A stretch of 64,000 nucleotides of DNA from Floridanema aerugineum (lineage in GTDB: Bacteria > Cyanobacteriota > Cyanobacteriia > Cyanobacteriales > Aerosakkonemataceae): assembly GCF_041929345.1 (NCBI RefSeq), contig NZ_JBHFNQ010000255.1, forward strand, positions 1 through 64,000, read 5' to 3'. A program made the position numbers and the translations under genes. Every line of letters starts with the position of its first letter. Positions within the stretch are counted from its first letter, which is position 1. The notes below the pieces were generated by a model, which made no database searches, was not told the DNA's origin, and saw nothing but the letters and a program-made list of their open reading frames with translations. Of the stretch, positions 1 to 7,223 are shown one piece after another.

Positions 1-28
1 TTCATTAGTGTTACAAACTAGGGAAACG

Positions 29-94
29 GTGCGTTAGGCACGGGAACTTATTTATGGGTTGAAATGCTGAATTTATCGCCCGTGCCTAACACAC
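29..94. repeat. Intergenic inverted repeat (REP/MITE-like)
   Basis: Two 16-nt arms at 29-44 and 79-94 are complementary with one mismatch (core TTAGGCACGGG / CCCGTGCCTAA) around a 34-nt AT-rich spacer. It lies in the leader of the lpxB-like gene. Several other long palindromes of this type lie between genes in the window, so it is probably a dispersed intergenic repeat rather than a gene-specific element. Confidence 0.7.
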
Positions 95-144
95 CCTACA
101 TTTAAATAAGATTTTGTTATCACCATAAATCCGGGAGAGCCATA

Positions 145-1446
145 ATGTTTATGCAACCATCTGATATTTTAATTCTTTCTAATGGCCCCGGAGAATTAGC
201 TACTTGGGTGCGTCCAGTGGTTAAATCTTTACGGCAAGTTTTGGGGAACGATCGCTCATCATACCGCATCTCCCTAATTTTATCCCCCTGTCCCAACGCC
301 AGCGGCAAAGAAGTCGAAATTGCCGAAAGTTACCCGGAGATCGATCGCATCCAACCCCCCGAACACTTTTTCTCCTTTCTCTTAACAGGTAAAACCGCTC
401 AAAATTGGGATTGGCGAAAAAATGGCGTAGTTCTCTTTTTAGGTGGCGATCAATTCTACACTGTAATTATTGGCAAACGCTTAAATTATCGCACCGTTAT
501 TTATGCCGAATGGGACGCACGTTGGCATCAATGGATTGACAGATTTGCCGCCATGACACCTAAAGTTATCGCTAAATCTCCCCAAAAATATGCTGATAAA
601 TTTACCGTAGTTGGTGATTTAATGGCAGAAGTTCAGGGAGCAGAGGGGCAGAGGGGCAGTGGGGCAGTGGGGCAGTGGGGCAAGATTGAATTGATTGGGT
701 TGTTGCCAGGGTCGAAGCCTGCTAAATTGGCTCAGGGTGTGCCTTTGGGGTTGGCGATCGCTCAACAAATCCACACCTTAAGACCAACCACCAAATTTAT
801 CATCTTTGTTGCTCGAACTTTAGACATTCAAACCTTAGCTAAATTTGCCGATACTCAACAAAATCCTATCATTAAAAAGCTGGGTTGGTCAAGTGCTGAA
901 TTAGTCTTTTCTCCAGAATCAAATCAATATTTCCTCAAAACTGAAAGCGGTTTAACTGTAGAATTATGCACTGAATTTCCCGCATATAAATTATTATCCC
1001 AATGCCGTCTTTGTCTGACAACTGTCGGAGCAAATACCGCCGAATTAGGTGCTTTAGCCATGCCAATGTTTGTCTTAATTCCCACCCAACAATTAGACGC
1101 AATGCGAAGTTGGGATGGTTTACCAGGGTTATTAGCAAATGCCCCAGTTTTAGGTTCAATTTTCGCTCTTATAATTAACTGGTTAGTATTACGAAATAAA
1201 AAATTATTTGCTTGGCCTAATATTTGGGCAAAAGCCGAAATTGTTCCAGAATTAGTGGGAAATTTACAACCGGAAACTGTGGCTAAAATGGTGGTAGATT
1301 ATTTAGAAAACCCAGAAAGATTGCTTGAAATGAGCGATCGCCTCCGAGCCATCCGAGGTCAATCAGGCGCAGCTAACAAAATTGCCCAAATAGTTCAACA
1401 AGAGTTAGCAGAAGCCAGAGGCGTACAGGAGAATGGTGAAATTTAA
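145..1446 (+). CDS. Lipid-A-disaccharide synthase-related glycosyltransferase-like protein
   Basis: A 433-residue protein of the cyanobacterial LpxB-related family, a GT-B fold group distantly related to lipid-A-disaccharide synthase. Visible marks are the N-terminal SNGPGELATWVRPVV stretch (about 12-26), the LLPGSKPAKL segment that begins the second half, and the TTVGANTAELGALAMP donor-site-like segment (about 292-307). A hydrophobic stretch (about 333-349) may touch the membrane. Start ATG 145 has GGGAGA upstream; ATG 151 is possible. Residues about 165-180 (Gly/Gln rich) are encoded by a G-rich octamer repeat absent from the conserved core and look like an in-frame insertion. Its true substrate is unknown; cyanobacteria generally lack classical lipid A, so the family name should not be read as function. 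Confidence 0.75.
   Translation: MFMQPSDILILSNGPGELATWVRPVVKSLRQVLGNDRSSYRISLILSPCPNASGKEVEIAESYPEIDRIQPPEHFFSFLLTGKTAQNWDWRKNGVVLFLGGDQFYTVIIGKRLNYRTVIYAEWDARWHQWIDRFAAMTPKVIAKSPQKYADKFTVVGDLMAEVQGAEGQRGSGAVGQWGKIELIGLLPGSKPAKLAQGVPLGLAIAQQIHTLRPTTKFIIFVARTLDIQTLAKFADTQQNPIIKKLGWSSAELVFSPESNQYFLKTESGLTVELCTEFPAYKLLSQCRLCLTTVGANTAELGALAMPMFVLIPTQQLDAMRSWDGLPGLLANAPVLGSIFALIINWLVLRNKKLFAWPNIWAKAEIVPELVGNLQPETVAKMVVDYLENPERLLEMSDRLRAIRGQSGAANKIAQIVQQELAEARGVQENGEI
644..683. repeat. Octamer tandem repeat inside a coding region
   Basis: Five consecutive 8-nt units (AGGGGCAG/TGGGGCAG variants) lie inside the lpxB-like gene. The same style of G-rich short repeat fills intergenic gaps elsewhere (16.7 kb, 4.3 kb). 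Here it is translated as a Gly/Gln-rich loop without breaking the frame. Confidence 0.8.
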
Positions 1447-1474
1447 CTCTCCTTGTCACCCTGTCACCTTGTCC

Positions 1475-1918
1475 CTATTTCATCCCATCTCGGCGACCCA
1501 ATTCATAAATCCCACAACCAACACAAGCCAACATTCCCATACTAATCGCCCAACTGCTACCTAAAGTAAGTTCTACGCCATAATTACAGATTCCACCTGC
1601 TACCAAAAAAGGAATAATACTAAAGATAGATGCGTAAAAAGCATTTTGTGATTCTCTAGCTCGACGAGTCTTTTCAAACTCAGCCTCCGAAGTGTAGAGA
1701 CTGCGTTCAGCAAAATTAAACCAGCGTTTCAATTGATCCATAATCCATTCGCTTAATTGCCAAAAGCCTAAATATAAAGCTAGTGACCATAAACCAGCAC
1801 CTGCGATCGCAGTAGTATTTACAGAAAAGCTAAACGGAAAAAGATCATTGAGCATAGTACCAACTGCCAAACTGAAAGTGAGAAGGGATTGCTTCAGGGA
1901 AATTGAATAATACTCCAA
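1475..1918 (-). CDS. Small integral membrane protein, unknown function
   Basis: A 147-residue protein that I do not recognise. It has four hydrophobic segments at about 10-31, 37-55, 93-114 and 122-140. A charged central part (about 62-92, with ERSLYTSEAEFEKTRRARES) is probably a cytoplasmic loop. It is convergent with the lpxB-like gene (28 nt between stops) and lies 42 nt downstream of the next minus-strand gene, so it may share its transcript. No enzymatic motif is visible. Confidence 0.55.
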   Translation of the reverse strand: MEYYSISLKQSLLTFSLAVGTMLNDLFPFSFSVNTTAIAGAGLWSLALYLGFWQLSEWIMDQLKRWFNFAERSLYTSEAEFEKTRRARESQNAFYASIFSIIPFLVAGGICNYGVELTLGSSWAISMGMLACVGCGIYELGRRDGMK

Positions 1919-1960
1919 ATTGTAACGGAATTTTCCCTAAAATGCTTTACATTAACGCAG

Positions 1961-2446
1961 CTAATAATTATCTTCCCTAACTAGCATCCTATTTTGTTTT
2001 GGACAAAAGACAGCTTGGCGGTTAAATCCCGCTTCCAACTTATTAAGTCTGTAAGCATTTTTTTGACCATCCAAATCTCTCAGTTGTTCAGGATTTAAGT
2101 TTTGGTTTTTAGTAGTAGATAAACATTCAGAGGAAAATTTCCATTTCCAATCCGGGAGATTTTTTACCTTTTCAATCAAAGCCTGTGTTTCCTGAGATGT
2201 TAACCCTAAAACAATAGAACTATATCCCTTGCCAAAGAAAGTACTTCCAGACTTAATATTTATAACTTTGGCATTTTTCGGCATATCTATTTTTGTAACC
2301 TGCTTCACTCGTTCGCTTAGATGATTCCGAATATCAAACTTATTGATTTCATCTAAAAACGGTGTAAACAAAATCGTAGCGATCGCCAAAACAAACAAAA
2401 TCGCCGCACCAGGGATCAGTAACAAAAATACTTTCAATGGTTTCAT
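1961..2446 (-). CDS. Membrane-anchored hypothetical protein
   Basis: A 161-residue protein with one N-terminal hydrophobic segment (about 6-28), either a signal anchor or an uncleaved signal, followed by a soluble domain with three cysteine or near-cysteine positions and the pattern KVINIKSGSTFFGKGYSSIVLG. I do not recognise the family. It precedes the four-TM gene on the same strand and follows vipp1 after 75 nt, so cotranscription with the membrane-stress genes is possible but unproven. Confidence 0.5.
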   Translation of the reverse strand: MKPLKVFLLLIPGAAILFVLAIATILFTPFLDEINKFDIRNHLSERVKQVTKIDMPKNAKVINIKSGSTFFGKGYSSIVLGLTSQETQALIEKVKNLPDWKWKFSSECLSTTKNQNLNPEQLRDLDGQKNAYRLNKLEAGFNRQAVFCPKQNRMLVREDNY

Positions 2447-2521
2447 AATGCTTCCAGAAATTAAGCCTGGTATAGAAACATTTATCTATCCAGGCTCATG
2501 CTATTTAAAAAATTTATTGAC

Positions 2522-3304
2522 TTATAGTTGATCCATTTGTCTTTTTAGTTCTTCCAAATCTTTATCAACTGCCGAATTTGATGGAGTGCTACCAGAAGTA
2601 GTGCTAGATTTCGCAGTACCAGGCAAAGCCGCTTGATTCTGAGGAGTACCAGCCAACTGAGCCTTCATTGCCATCAACTCATCGTCAATATCACTACCAG
2701 CTTCCAAAGCCGCAAACTGCTGTTCTAAATTGTTACCAGTCAACTCTTGCGCCGACTGAGCACGCGCTTCCATCATCAGCACTTTTTCTTCCATGCGCTC
2801 AAAAGCACCCATTGCCGTACTAGTACCTAGCTTACCAACAGCATTTTGGATTTGCTCTTGGGCCTTAGCAGCAGCAATCCGAGACTTGAGCATATCCTTC
2901 TTAGTTTTAGCTTCAGAAATTTTGCTTTCCAAAGCAATCAAATTACGCTTGAGGGTATCTACAGTAGTCGTTTGCTGATCTAAAGTACTTTTTAGAGCGG
3001 TAGCAGTTTCAGTTTGAGCCTTTTTCCGTTGTAAAGCTTCCCTAGCGAGATTTTCATCACCTTTAGTTAAAGCCAGCTGTGCTCGTTGCTGCCAGTTATT
3101 AGCTTCAGTTTGAGCTTGATTATACTGTTGCTGGGTGCGTTTTTGCGTAGCGATCGCCTGAGCAACTGCTTGACGCAACTGCACCAGGTCTTCCTGCATA
3201 TCAATAATTGACTGTTCGAGAATTTTTTCCGGGTCTTCAGCCTTACTAACTACATCATTAAGATTCGCTCGGACTACTCGGCTAATGCGATCAAACAATC
3301 CCAT
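2522..3304 (-). CDS. vipp1: Vipp1/IM30 membrane-remodelling protein
   Basis: A 260-residue ESCRT-III-like protein of the PspA/IM30 superfamily, needed in cyanobacteria for thylakoid membrane integrity. The N-terminal amphipathic helix MGLFDRISRVVRANLNDVV is followed by the AEDPEKILEQ signature, a long coiled coil (about 30-190) and the conserved FERMEEKVLMMEARAQ block. It has the feature that separates Vipp1 from PspA: a flexible Ala/Ser/Thr linker (about 215-245) and a short C-terminal helix DKDLEELKRQMDQL. It sits 273 nt downstream of a PspA-like paralogue on the same strand, in keeping with duplication of the family. Confidence 0.93.
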   Translation of the reverse strand: MGLFDRISRVVRANLNDVVSKAEDPEKILEQSIIDMQEDLVQLRQAVAQAIATQKRTQQQYNQAQTEANNWQQRAQLALTKGDENLAREALQRKKAQTETATALKSTLDQQTTTVDTLKRNLIALESKISEAKTKKDMLKSRIAAAKAQEQIQNAVGKLGTSTAMGAFERMEEKVLMMEARAQSAQELTGNNLEQQFAALEAGSDIDDELMAMKAQLAGTPQNQAALPGTAKSSTTSGSTPSNSAVDKDLEELKRQMDQL

Positions 3305-3577
3305 AACTTTACTTTTCCTTTCGGGGTGTACAAGGGGCGATTAAAACAGACTGTTGGCAAGATCCTAACCTGAGCGAGAATTCAGTTGGCTATCTGCCAA
3401 ATTAATTCAGTCACTAAACAACTATATAAGTTCAAGTGTAAGCCGCTTCTTCCAGGGAATTACACAACAGACTAACATCGCGACTGAAAATAGGCCGCCT
3501 TAATTCCAGTGTAACTACTAGAAACAACAAGCTTGTCTGTCCAATTTAGGAATTTTCCAGTCGAGAGCACGTTGTTC

Positions 3578-4306
3578 TCATTCTGCATCAAAACCTAACT
3601 TTTTGGCAGCAGACGACTGACCAGCCCCAGGTAACTGAGTCTCAGAGACACCCGCAATTCTTTGCTTCATTTGAGCCAACTCAGCATCAACATCATTTTC
3701 CGCTTCTAAAGCCGCAAACTTATTTTCTAACTCCCGACTTCCCATATTTTCAATTACCTCTGAGCGTGCTTCCAATTGCAGAATCTTCTCCTCCATGCGC
3801 TCAAAAGCCTGAAGAGTCCCGCTTGGATTATATCTATCCATTAACTCATTCATTTTCGCCGCTGCTTGGGCCGATCGCGCACGAGCAATATACATATCCT
3901 TCCGCATTCTTGCCTCAGCAATCTTACCCTCCAAAGTTCTCAAGTCTTGCTTGAGCTTATTAATAATAGTGTCTAGAGAAGTAAGTTGCCCTTGTAAAGC
4001 TTGAACAGTTTCCCAGTAAGATTTACGTTTGACTAAAGCTTCTCTAGCTAATTGTTCACTTCCCTTTTCTAGCGCCAATTGAGCGCGACTATACCAAGAA
4101 TCAGCATGAGATTGAGCATGATTAACATCCCGTTCCGTGCGTTTTTTAGTCGCAATCGCTGCTGCTACCGCTTGTCTGAGCGCAATCAAATCTTCCTGCA
4201 TCTCCAGAACCGTCTGTTCTAGAATCTTCTCAGGATCTTCCGTCTTATTAATTAAATCATTGATATTTGCACGAATCACGCGCACGATGCGATCGATCAA
4301 TCCCAT
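3578..4306 (-). CDS. PspA/IM30 family protein (Vipp1 paralogue without C-terminal helix)
   Basis: A 242-residue PspA-type coiled-coil protein. The start is taken at ATG 4306 (MGLIDRIVRVIRANINDL), matching the family's N-terminal amphipathic helix and preceded by GGGAG; an in-frame ATG 15 nt upstream would add MGAAV. It keeps the TEDPEKILEQ and FERMEEKILQLEARSE blocks. It ends soon after LPGAGQSSAAKKLGFDAE, lacking the Vipp1 C-terminal helix. The expected role is membrane-stress response, forming rods or rings on damaged bilayers. Tandem order with vipp1 suggests paralogous duplication. The upstream region is filled with short tandem repeats, so its promoter is not clear. Confidence 0.88.
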   Translation of the reverse strand: MGLIDRIVRVIRANINDLINKTEDPEKILEQTVLEMQEDLIALRQAVAAAIATKKRTERDVNHAQSHADSWYSRAQLALEKGSEQLAREALVKRKSYWETVQALQGQLTSLDTIINKLKQDLRTLEGKIAEARMRKDMYIARARSAQAAAKMNELMDRYNPSGTLQAFERMEEKILQLEARSEVIENMGSRELENKFAALEAENDVDAELAQMKQRIAGVSETQLPGAGQSSAAKKLGFDAE

Positions 4307-4344
4307 CACCGCTGCTCCCATAAATTCCTAATTCTTATGCTACA

Positions 4345-4600
4345 AGTCTCAGGGGCTTCAGGGGCAGAGGAACTTCAGGGGCTTCAGGAGCTTCAGGAGC
4401 TTCAGGGGCTTCAGGGGCTTCAGGAGCTTCAGGGGCAGAGGAGCGGAGGAGAATTTAAAACTTAAAACTCTCCAACTCTTTCTAACTCAAAACTCAAAAC
4501 TCAAAACTCTCTCACTCCCCAAACTCTCCCTAACTCAAAACTCAAAACTCAAAACTCAAAACTTCCCCAGTCAAGAGTCAAGAGTCAAGAGTCAAGAGTC
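4345..4600. repeat. Dense short tandem-repeat region
   Basis: About 250 nt made of three repeat types in series: CTTCAGGRG-type 9-mers (4345-4440), AAAACTC heptamers (about 4490-4562) and AGAGTCA heptamers (about 4566-4600). They separate the pspA paralogue from the SPOR-like gene. This fits short tandemly repeated repetitive (STRR) sequences known from filamentous cyanobacteria. Confidence 0.85.
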
Positions 4601-4605
4601 CCCGA

Positions 4606-5853
4606 CTAAAGCCGATAGACTCTTGCCGAAATTCCTTGCTTCCGCAAATCCTGCACTTTCTTTTGTGCGGCTTTTTCATCAGGGAATGCAGACAATTGAA
4701 TTGCTCTACCTTGACTTAGTTGGCGTACCAAAGCCTGTGGCGCAACTTTGCGGGCTTGGGCTAAACTGCGATCGCCACCATAAGACACGATCACCAAAAA
4801 CTTATTCTCAACCTTCTTCGTAGCAGTAGGATTTTTCAAGGGAGTTTTACTAGTAGCAGCAGCCTTCGGTGAACTCACCACCGAAGGCCCAGTCGTCGGA
4901 ATCGGTGGTTGTCCTAACTGTGGAGGAAGAATACCCGATTGCACCGCAGGCGGGATCAAAGCCGAAGGTAAATCCAACCTATTAGTAACCGCCGCCGGAC
5001 TAGGTAACGGCGCAGGAGGATTTACAGGAACTTGAGTTTTTGTTGCTCCCGGTGCCACCTGACTAATAGCAGAACCCCTTGGATTCACCGTACTTAGCGT
5101 TTTCAGATTCAATTCCACAAACTCCTGTTCCGCTAAATTAGGCGTATTCGGAATCCCACCAGCATTCAAGCCACCAGAAGCCGCTGTTATAGAAGCATTC
5201 TCAGACTGCTTATTTCTAGCTAAATGGCTAATCGTAGCCGGATTCATCGCCACATAACCCAAAGTAGCTGCTCCCACCAACAACAGCAGCATCGAACCAA
5301 TCCCCAAAGGAGTCATCAGCTTATTATTGGGGGTTGCCGTTGATTCAACAAACTCATCATCATCGAGATTTTTCCGCAGCGCTTCCGACGATTGTAAATA
5401 CTCATCCGGCAACTGTTTCGCCACCACAGGGTTTCTGTAACCCAGACTAGGACTTGGCAATTCTAGTTTTGCTTCTCCTGCCACAAAAGCTTTTCCATTC
5501 AATATAGTTGCAGCAGTAGCAGTTTCCTCGCGATCGGGTAAAGGCGTTGTTTTTACCTCAGCTAAATTATCATTTAATAACGGCTGCGCCACAAACTCTT
5601 TTACTGGCAAAGTAGGTACTTGTACCTGGTTTTCCCAAGCAGGAACAGAAATCAAATCCAAACCTTTGTTACCAACATTACTCCTAGTCGCACCTTTCTG
5701 ACGCACTTGTTTGCTCGCTCGTTTACGGCGGTACTGAGCTATTTCTTCCTCTAGCTGCACATCTAAACAGCTAAGTACACCCTGAACCACCGGAGAGCAA
5801 GGTTGGTTCAGGATTGTTTCTGGCAATGGCTCAACAGGTGAAAGCTTACTCAT
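4606..5853 (-). CDS. Membrane protein with C-terminal SPOR-like domain
   Basis: A 415-residue protein: a cytoplasmic N-terminal half with a basic RRKRASKQVRQK stretch, a single transmembrane segment (about 181-204, GSMLLLLVGAATLGYVAM), a Pro/Ala/Ser-rich periplasmic linker (about 205-345) and a terminal domain of about 65 residues. The end domain (KFLVIVSYGGDRSLAQARKVAP... to VQDLRKQGISARVYRL) has the length and alternating pattern of SPOR domains, which bind denuded peptidoglycan glycan at septa. The likely role is cell-wall or septum association. Assignment rests on layout rather than a diagnostic motif. Confidence 0.65.
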   Translation of the reverse strand: MSKLSPVEPLPETILNQPCSPVVQGVLSCLDVQLEEEIAQYRRKRASKQVRQKGATRSNVGNKGLDLISVPAWENQVQVPTLPVKEFVAQPLLNDNLAEVKTTPLPDREETATAATILNGKAFVAGEAKLELPSPSLGYRNPVVAKQLPDEYLQSSEALRKNLDDDEFVESTATPNNKLMTPLGIGSMLLLLVGAATLGYVAMNPATISHLARNKQSENASITAASGGLNAGGIPNTPNLAEQEFVELNLKTLSTVNPRGSAISQVAPGATKTQVPVNPPAPLPSPAAVTNRLDLPSALIPPAVQSGILPPQLGQPPIPTTGPSVVSSPKAAATSKTPLKNPTATKKVENKFLVIVSYGGDRSLAQARKVAPQALVRQLSQGRAIQLSAFPDEKAAQKKVQDLRKQGISARVYRL

Positions 5854-6504
5854 GGCTAAACTTCTTGGGTAGTAAGGACAATTATCGTAGATAAAACTGC
5901 TAACTGTTGCTAGTTCAGCTTATACAAGTTAGTTGTAATACTTCTATGACCGCGTGCAGTATGACCTACCTGAATTTTCCTACTTTACACCCACTATAGA
6001 TAACGTCTCTTACTTAAGTATGATTTTTATTAATCAGAGATTTGCTGTAATTTACAGTAACTTAACTTAAATAGGCTTTTCTGGCCCTGGAAAAGTAGGG
6101 AGCAACACACAACTATTCCCCAGTATTTACCCGATCCCCAAATACCATTTCTCATTTTACTAGATAAAGTAACTGAAAAATCTTTCTTCAGCAATATTGC
6201 GGGATAAATTTATTTATAAGTGTAATCTCTAGAGTAAAGACATTCAACTATGATAAGACAGCCACTTAAAGTTTGCATTGATCCCGCGTTTGTTCTTATA
6301 GAGATTAACCGAGTTCTCACTTACATTATGTATAAGTTTATTAACGTAAAAGTGAAGATAATCTAAAATTTAATTTGTCTTTGGGATCGCTACAACCCAG
6401 ACAGGATAAATATTTGAAGCCAAATCTTGTCTCCTGGCAATTTGCGATAACTAGATCAGAAATAAAGTTCCGCAGCGATCGCTGCAAAGAAGTAGAGAAA
6501 TCAG
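5854..6504. other. 651-nt intergenic region, divergent promoters
   Basis: No coding remnant was seen on either strand. It separates the divergent SPOR-like gene and the four-cysteine gene, so promoters for both should lie here. A TATGAT box-like hexamer at about 6248 and a short stem (CTTTTC / GAAAAG near 6075-6095) are visible. No recognised RNA family or NtcA palindrome (GTA-N8-TAC) was found. Confidence 0.5.
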
Positions 6505-6813
6505 ATGGCGCTCAATCCAGTTACTTCAGCCTGTAGGTCTTGTCGGTTTTACACCCCAGAAGGAAGACGTGGTGGAAATTGCCAACAGCTTGGTGTTCCC
6601 GTTCGAGGTGGTTGGAAAGCCTGTTCCCTAGCTCTACCTCCCTTCGCCACATCTTGGGAAAGCTTAGAAGAAATCTTCAATTTGCAGAGCGAGGTACTAA
6701 AAGTAACAGAGGTCATGCCCATAGAAGCTATTCAACCTTCTGGGCTAGAGGAGGTAGAACCAAGCTATGTTGACAGCTACAAAGCTTCACAGATGGAAAC
6801 AATGTCTGTTTAA
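6505..6813 (+). CDS. Conserved cyanobacterial four-cysteine small protein
   Basis: A 102-residue protein conserved in style with a cyanobacterial hypothetical family. Four cysteines are at 10, 13, 26 and 40 (C-X2-C-X12-C-X13-C) in a basic, glycine-rich N-terminal part (CRSCRFYTPEGRRGGNC, GGWKAC), followed by an acidic unstructured tail. The arrangement suggests zinc or iron-sulfur binding, but no function is established to my knowledge. It stands alone, with a long 5' intergenic region and the IS remnant downstream. Confidence 0.75.
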   Translation: MALNPVTSACRSCRFYTPEGRRGGNCQQLGVPVRGGWKACSLALPPFATSWESLEEIFNLQSEVLKVTEVMPIEAIQPSGLEEVEPSYVDSYKASQMETMSV

Positions 6814-6932
6814 CTATCTAACCTGTTTATCGCTTAAGAAATAAAAATTTAGTAAATCACAATTTGTCCTTTAAAGTGCATCTACCGCTCAACAAAACCT
6901 ACTCAAACCTACTCAAGAGGCGGAAAGGTTAG

Positions 6933-7076
6933 TCATTCGTAGTGGGTCCGTGCACCACTTTCTTTAAACGGCAAACCCTTTATTCCTTGGTCTAAGACAT
7001 CAGGAATTACTTTTCTGGTAATATTAAATGACCCATTTACATCGGCATTTAATAATCTACCATTCGCTCTTTGTCT
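6933..7076 (-). pseudogene. tnpB (IS605 OrfB) C-terminal fragment
   Basis: Reading the minus strand from 7076 to the TGA at 6933 gives RQRANGRLLNADVNGSFNI and then TRKVIPDVLDQGIKGLPF. This matches the C-terminal end of TnpB/OrfB proteins, where the last RuvC aspartate lies in the N-ADVNG motif. Everything upstream, including the rest of the nuclease, is missing, and a TAG lies directly before the fragment. It cannot be functional. Confidence 0.75.
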
Positions 7077-7138
7077 CTACGGCTGGTAATGTTAGCAATG
7101 AAACAGTGAAACGCTATATTCAAAACCAGAAATCTTGA
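7070..7138 (+). pseudogene. tnpA (IS200-type Y1 transposase) C-terminal fragment
   Basis: The plus-strand frame ending at TGA 7136-7138 reads FVSTAGNVSNETVKRYIQNQ then KS. This is the typical end of IS200/IS605 TnpA Y1 transposases (a strand with STAGNVS followed by the KRYIENQ helix). The catalytic HUH and Tyr parts are absent. Its 5' edge overlaps the tnpB fragment by a few bases, marking the deletion junction. Confidence 0.65.
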
Positions 7139-7223
7139 CAGCGAATAAATTCGCTCATGTCGCATTTCATCCACCAGATAAATCATGGTGGCTTTCATGC
7201 TCCCGTGTCATTCTGTAAGGAAA

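Larger units (their letters stand above)
6876..7191. mobile_element. Internally deleted IS605-type element (non-autonomous remnant)
   Basis: The stretch keeps the C-terminal codons of a tnpB on the minus strand and of a tnpA on the plus strand, joined almost back to back near 7065-7080. This is what a divergent tnpB/tnpA IS605-family element would leave after loss of the middle. Past the tnpA stop lie a 7-bp palindrome (7140-7155) and a CCACCA...TGGTGG hairpin (7171-7191), candidate subterminal hairpins. On the other side 6876-6890 and the GAGGCGG at about 6916 could pair imperfectly. Exact ends are not determinable by eye. Confidence 0.6.

Noticed and set aside
4345..4600. Repeat array considered as CRISPR
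   Set aside because: Units of 7-9 nt in direct contact without spacers; these are short tandem repeats, not CRISPR. No cas genes in the window.
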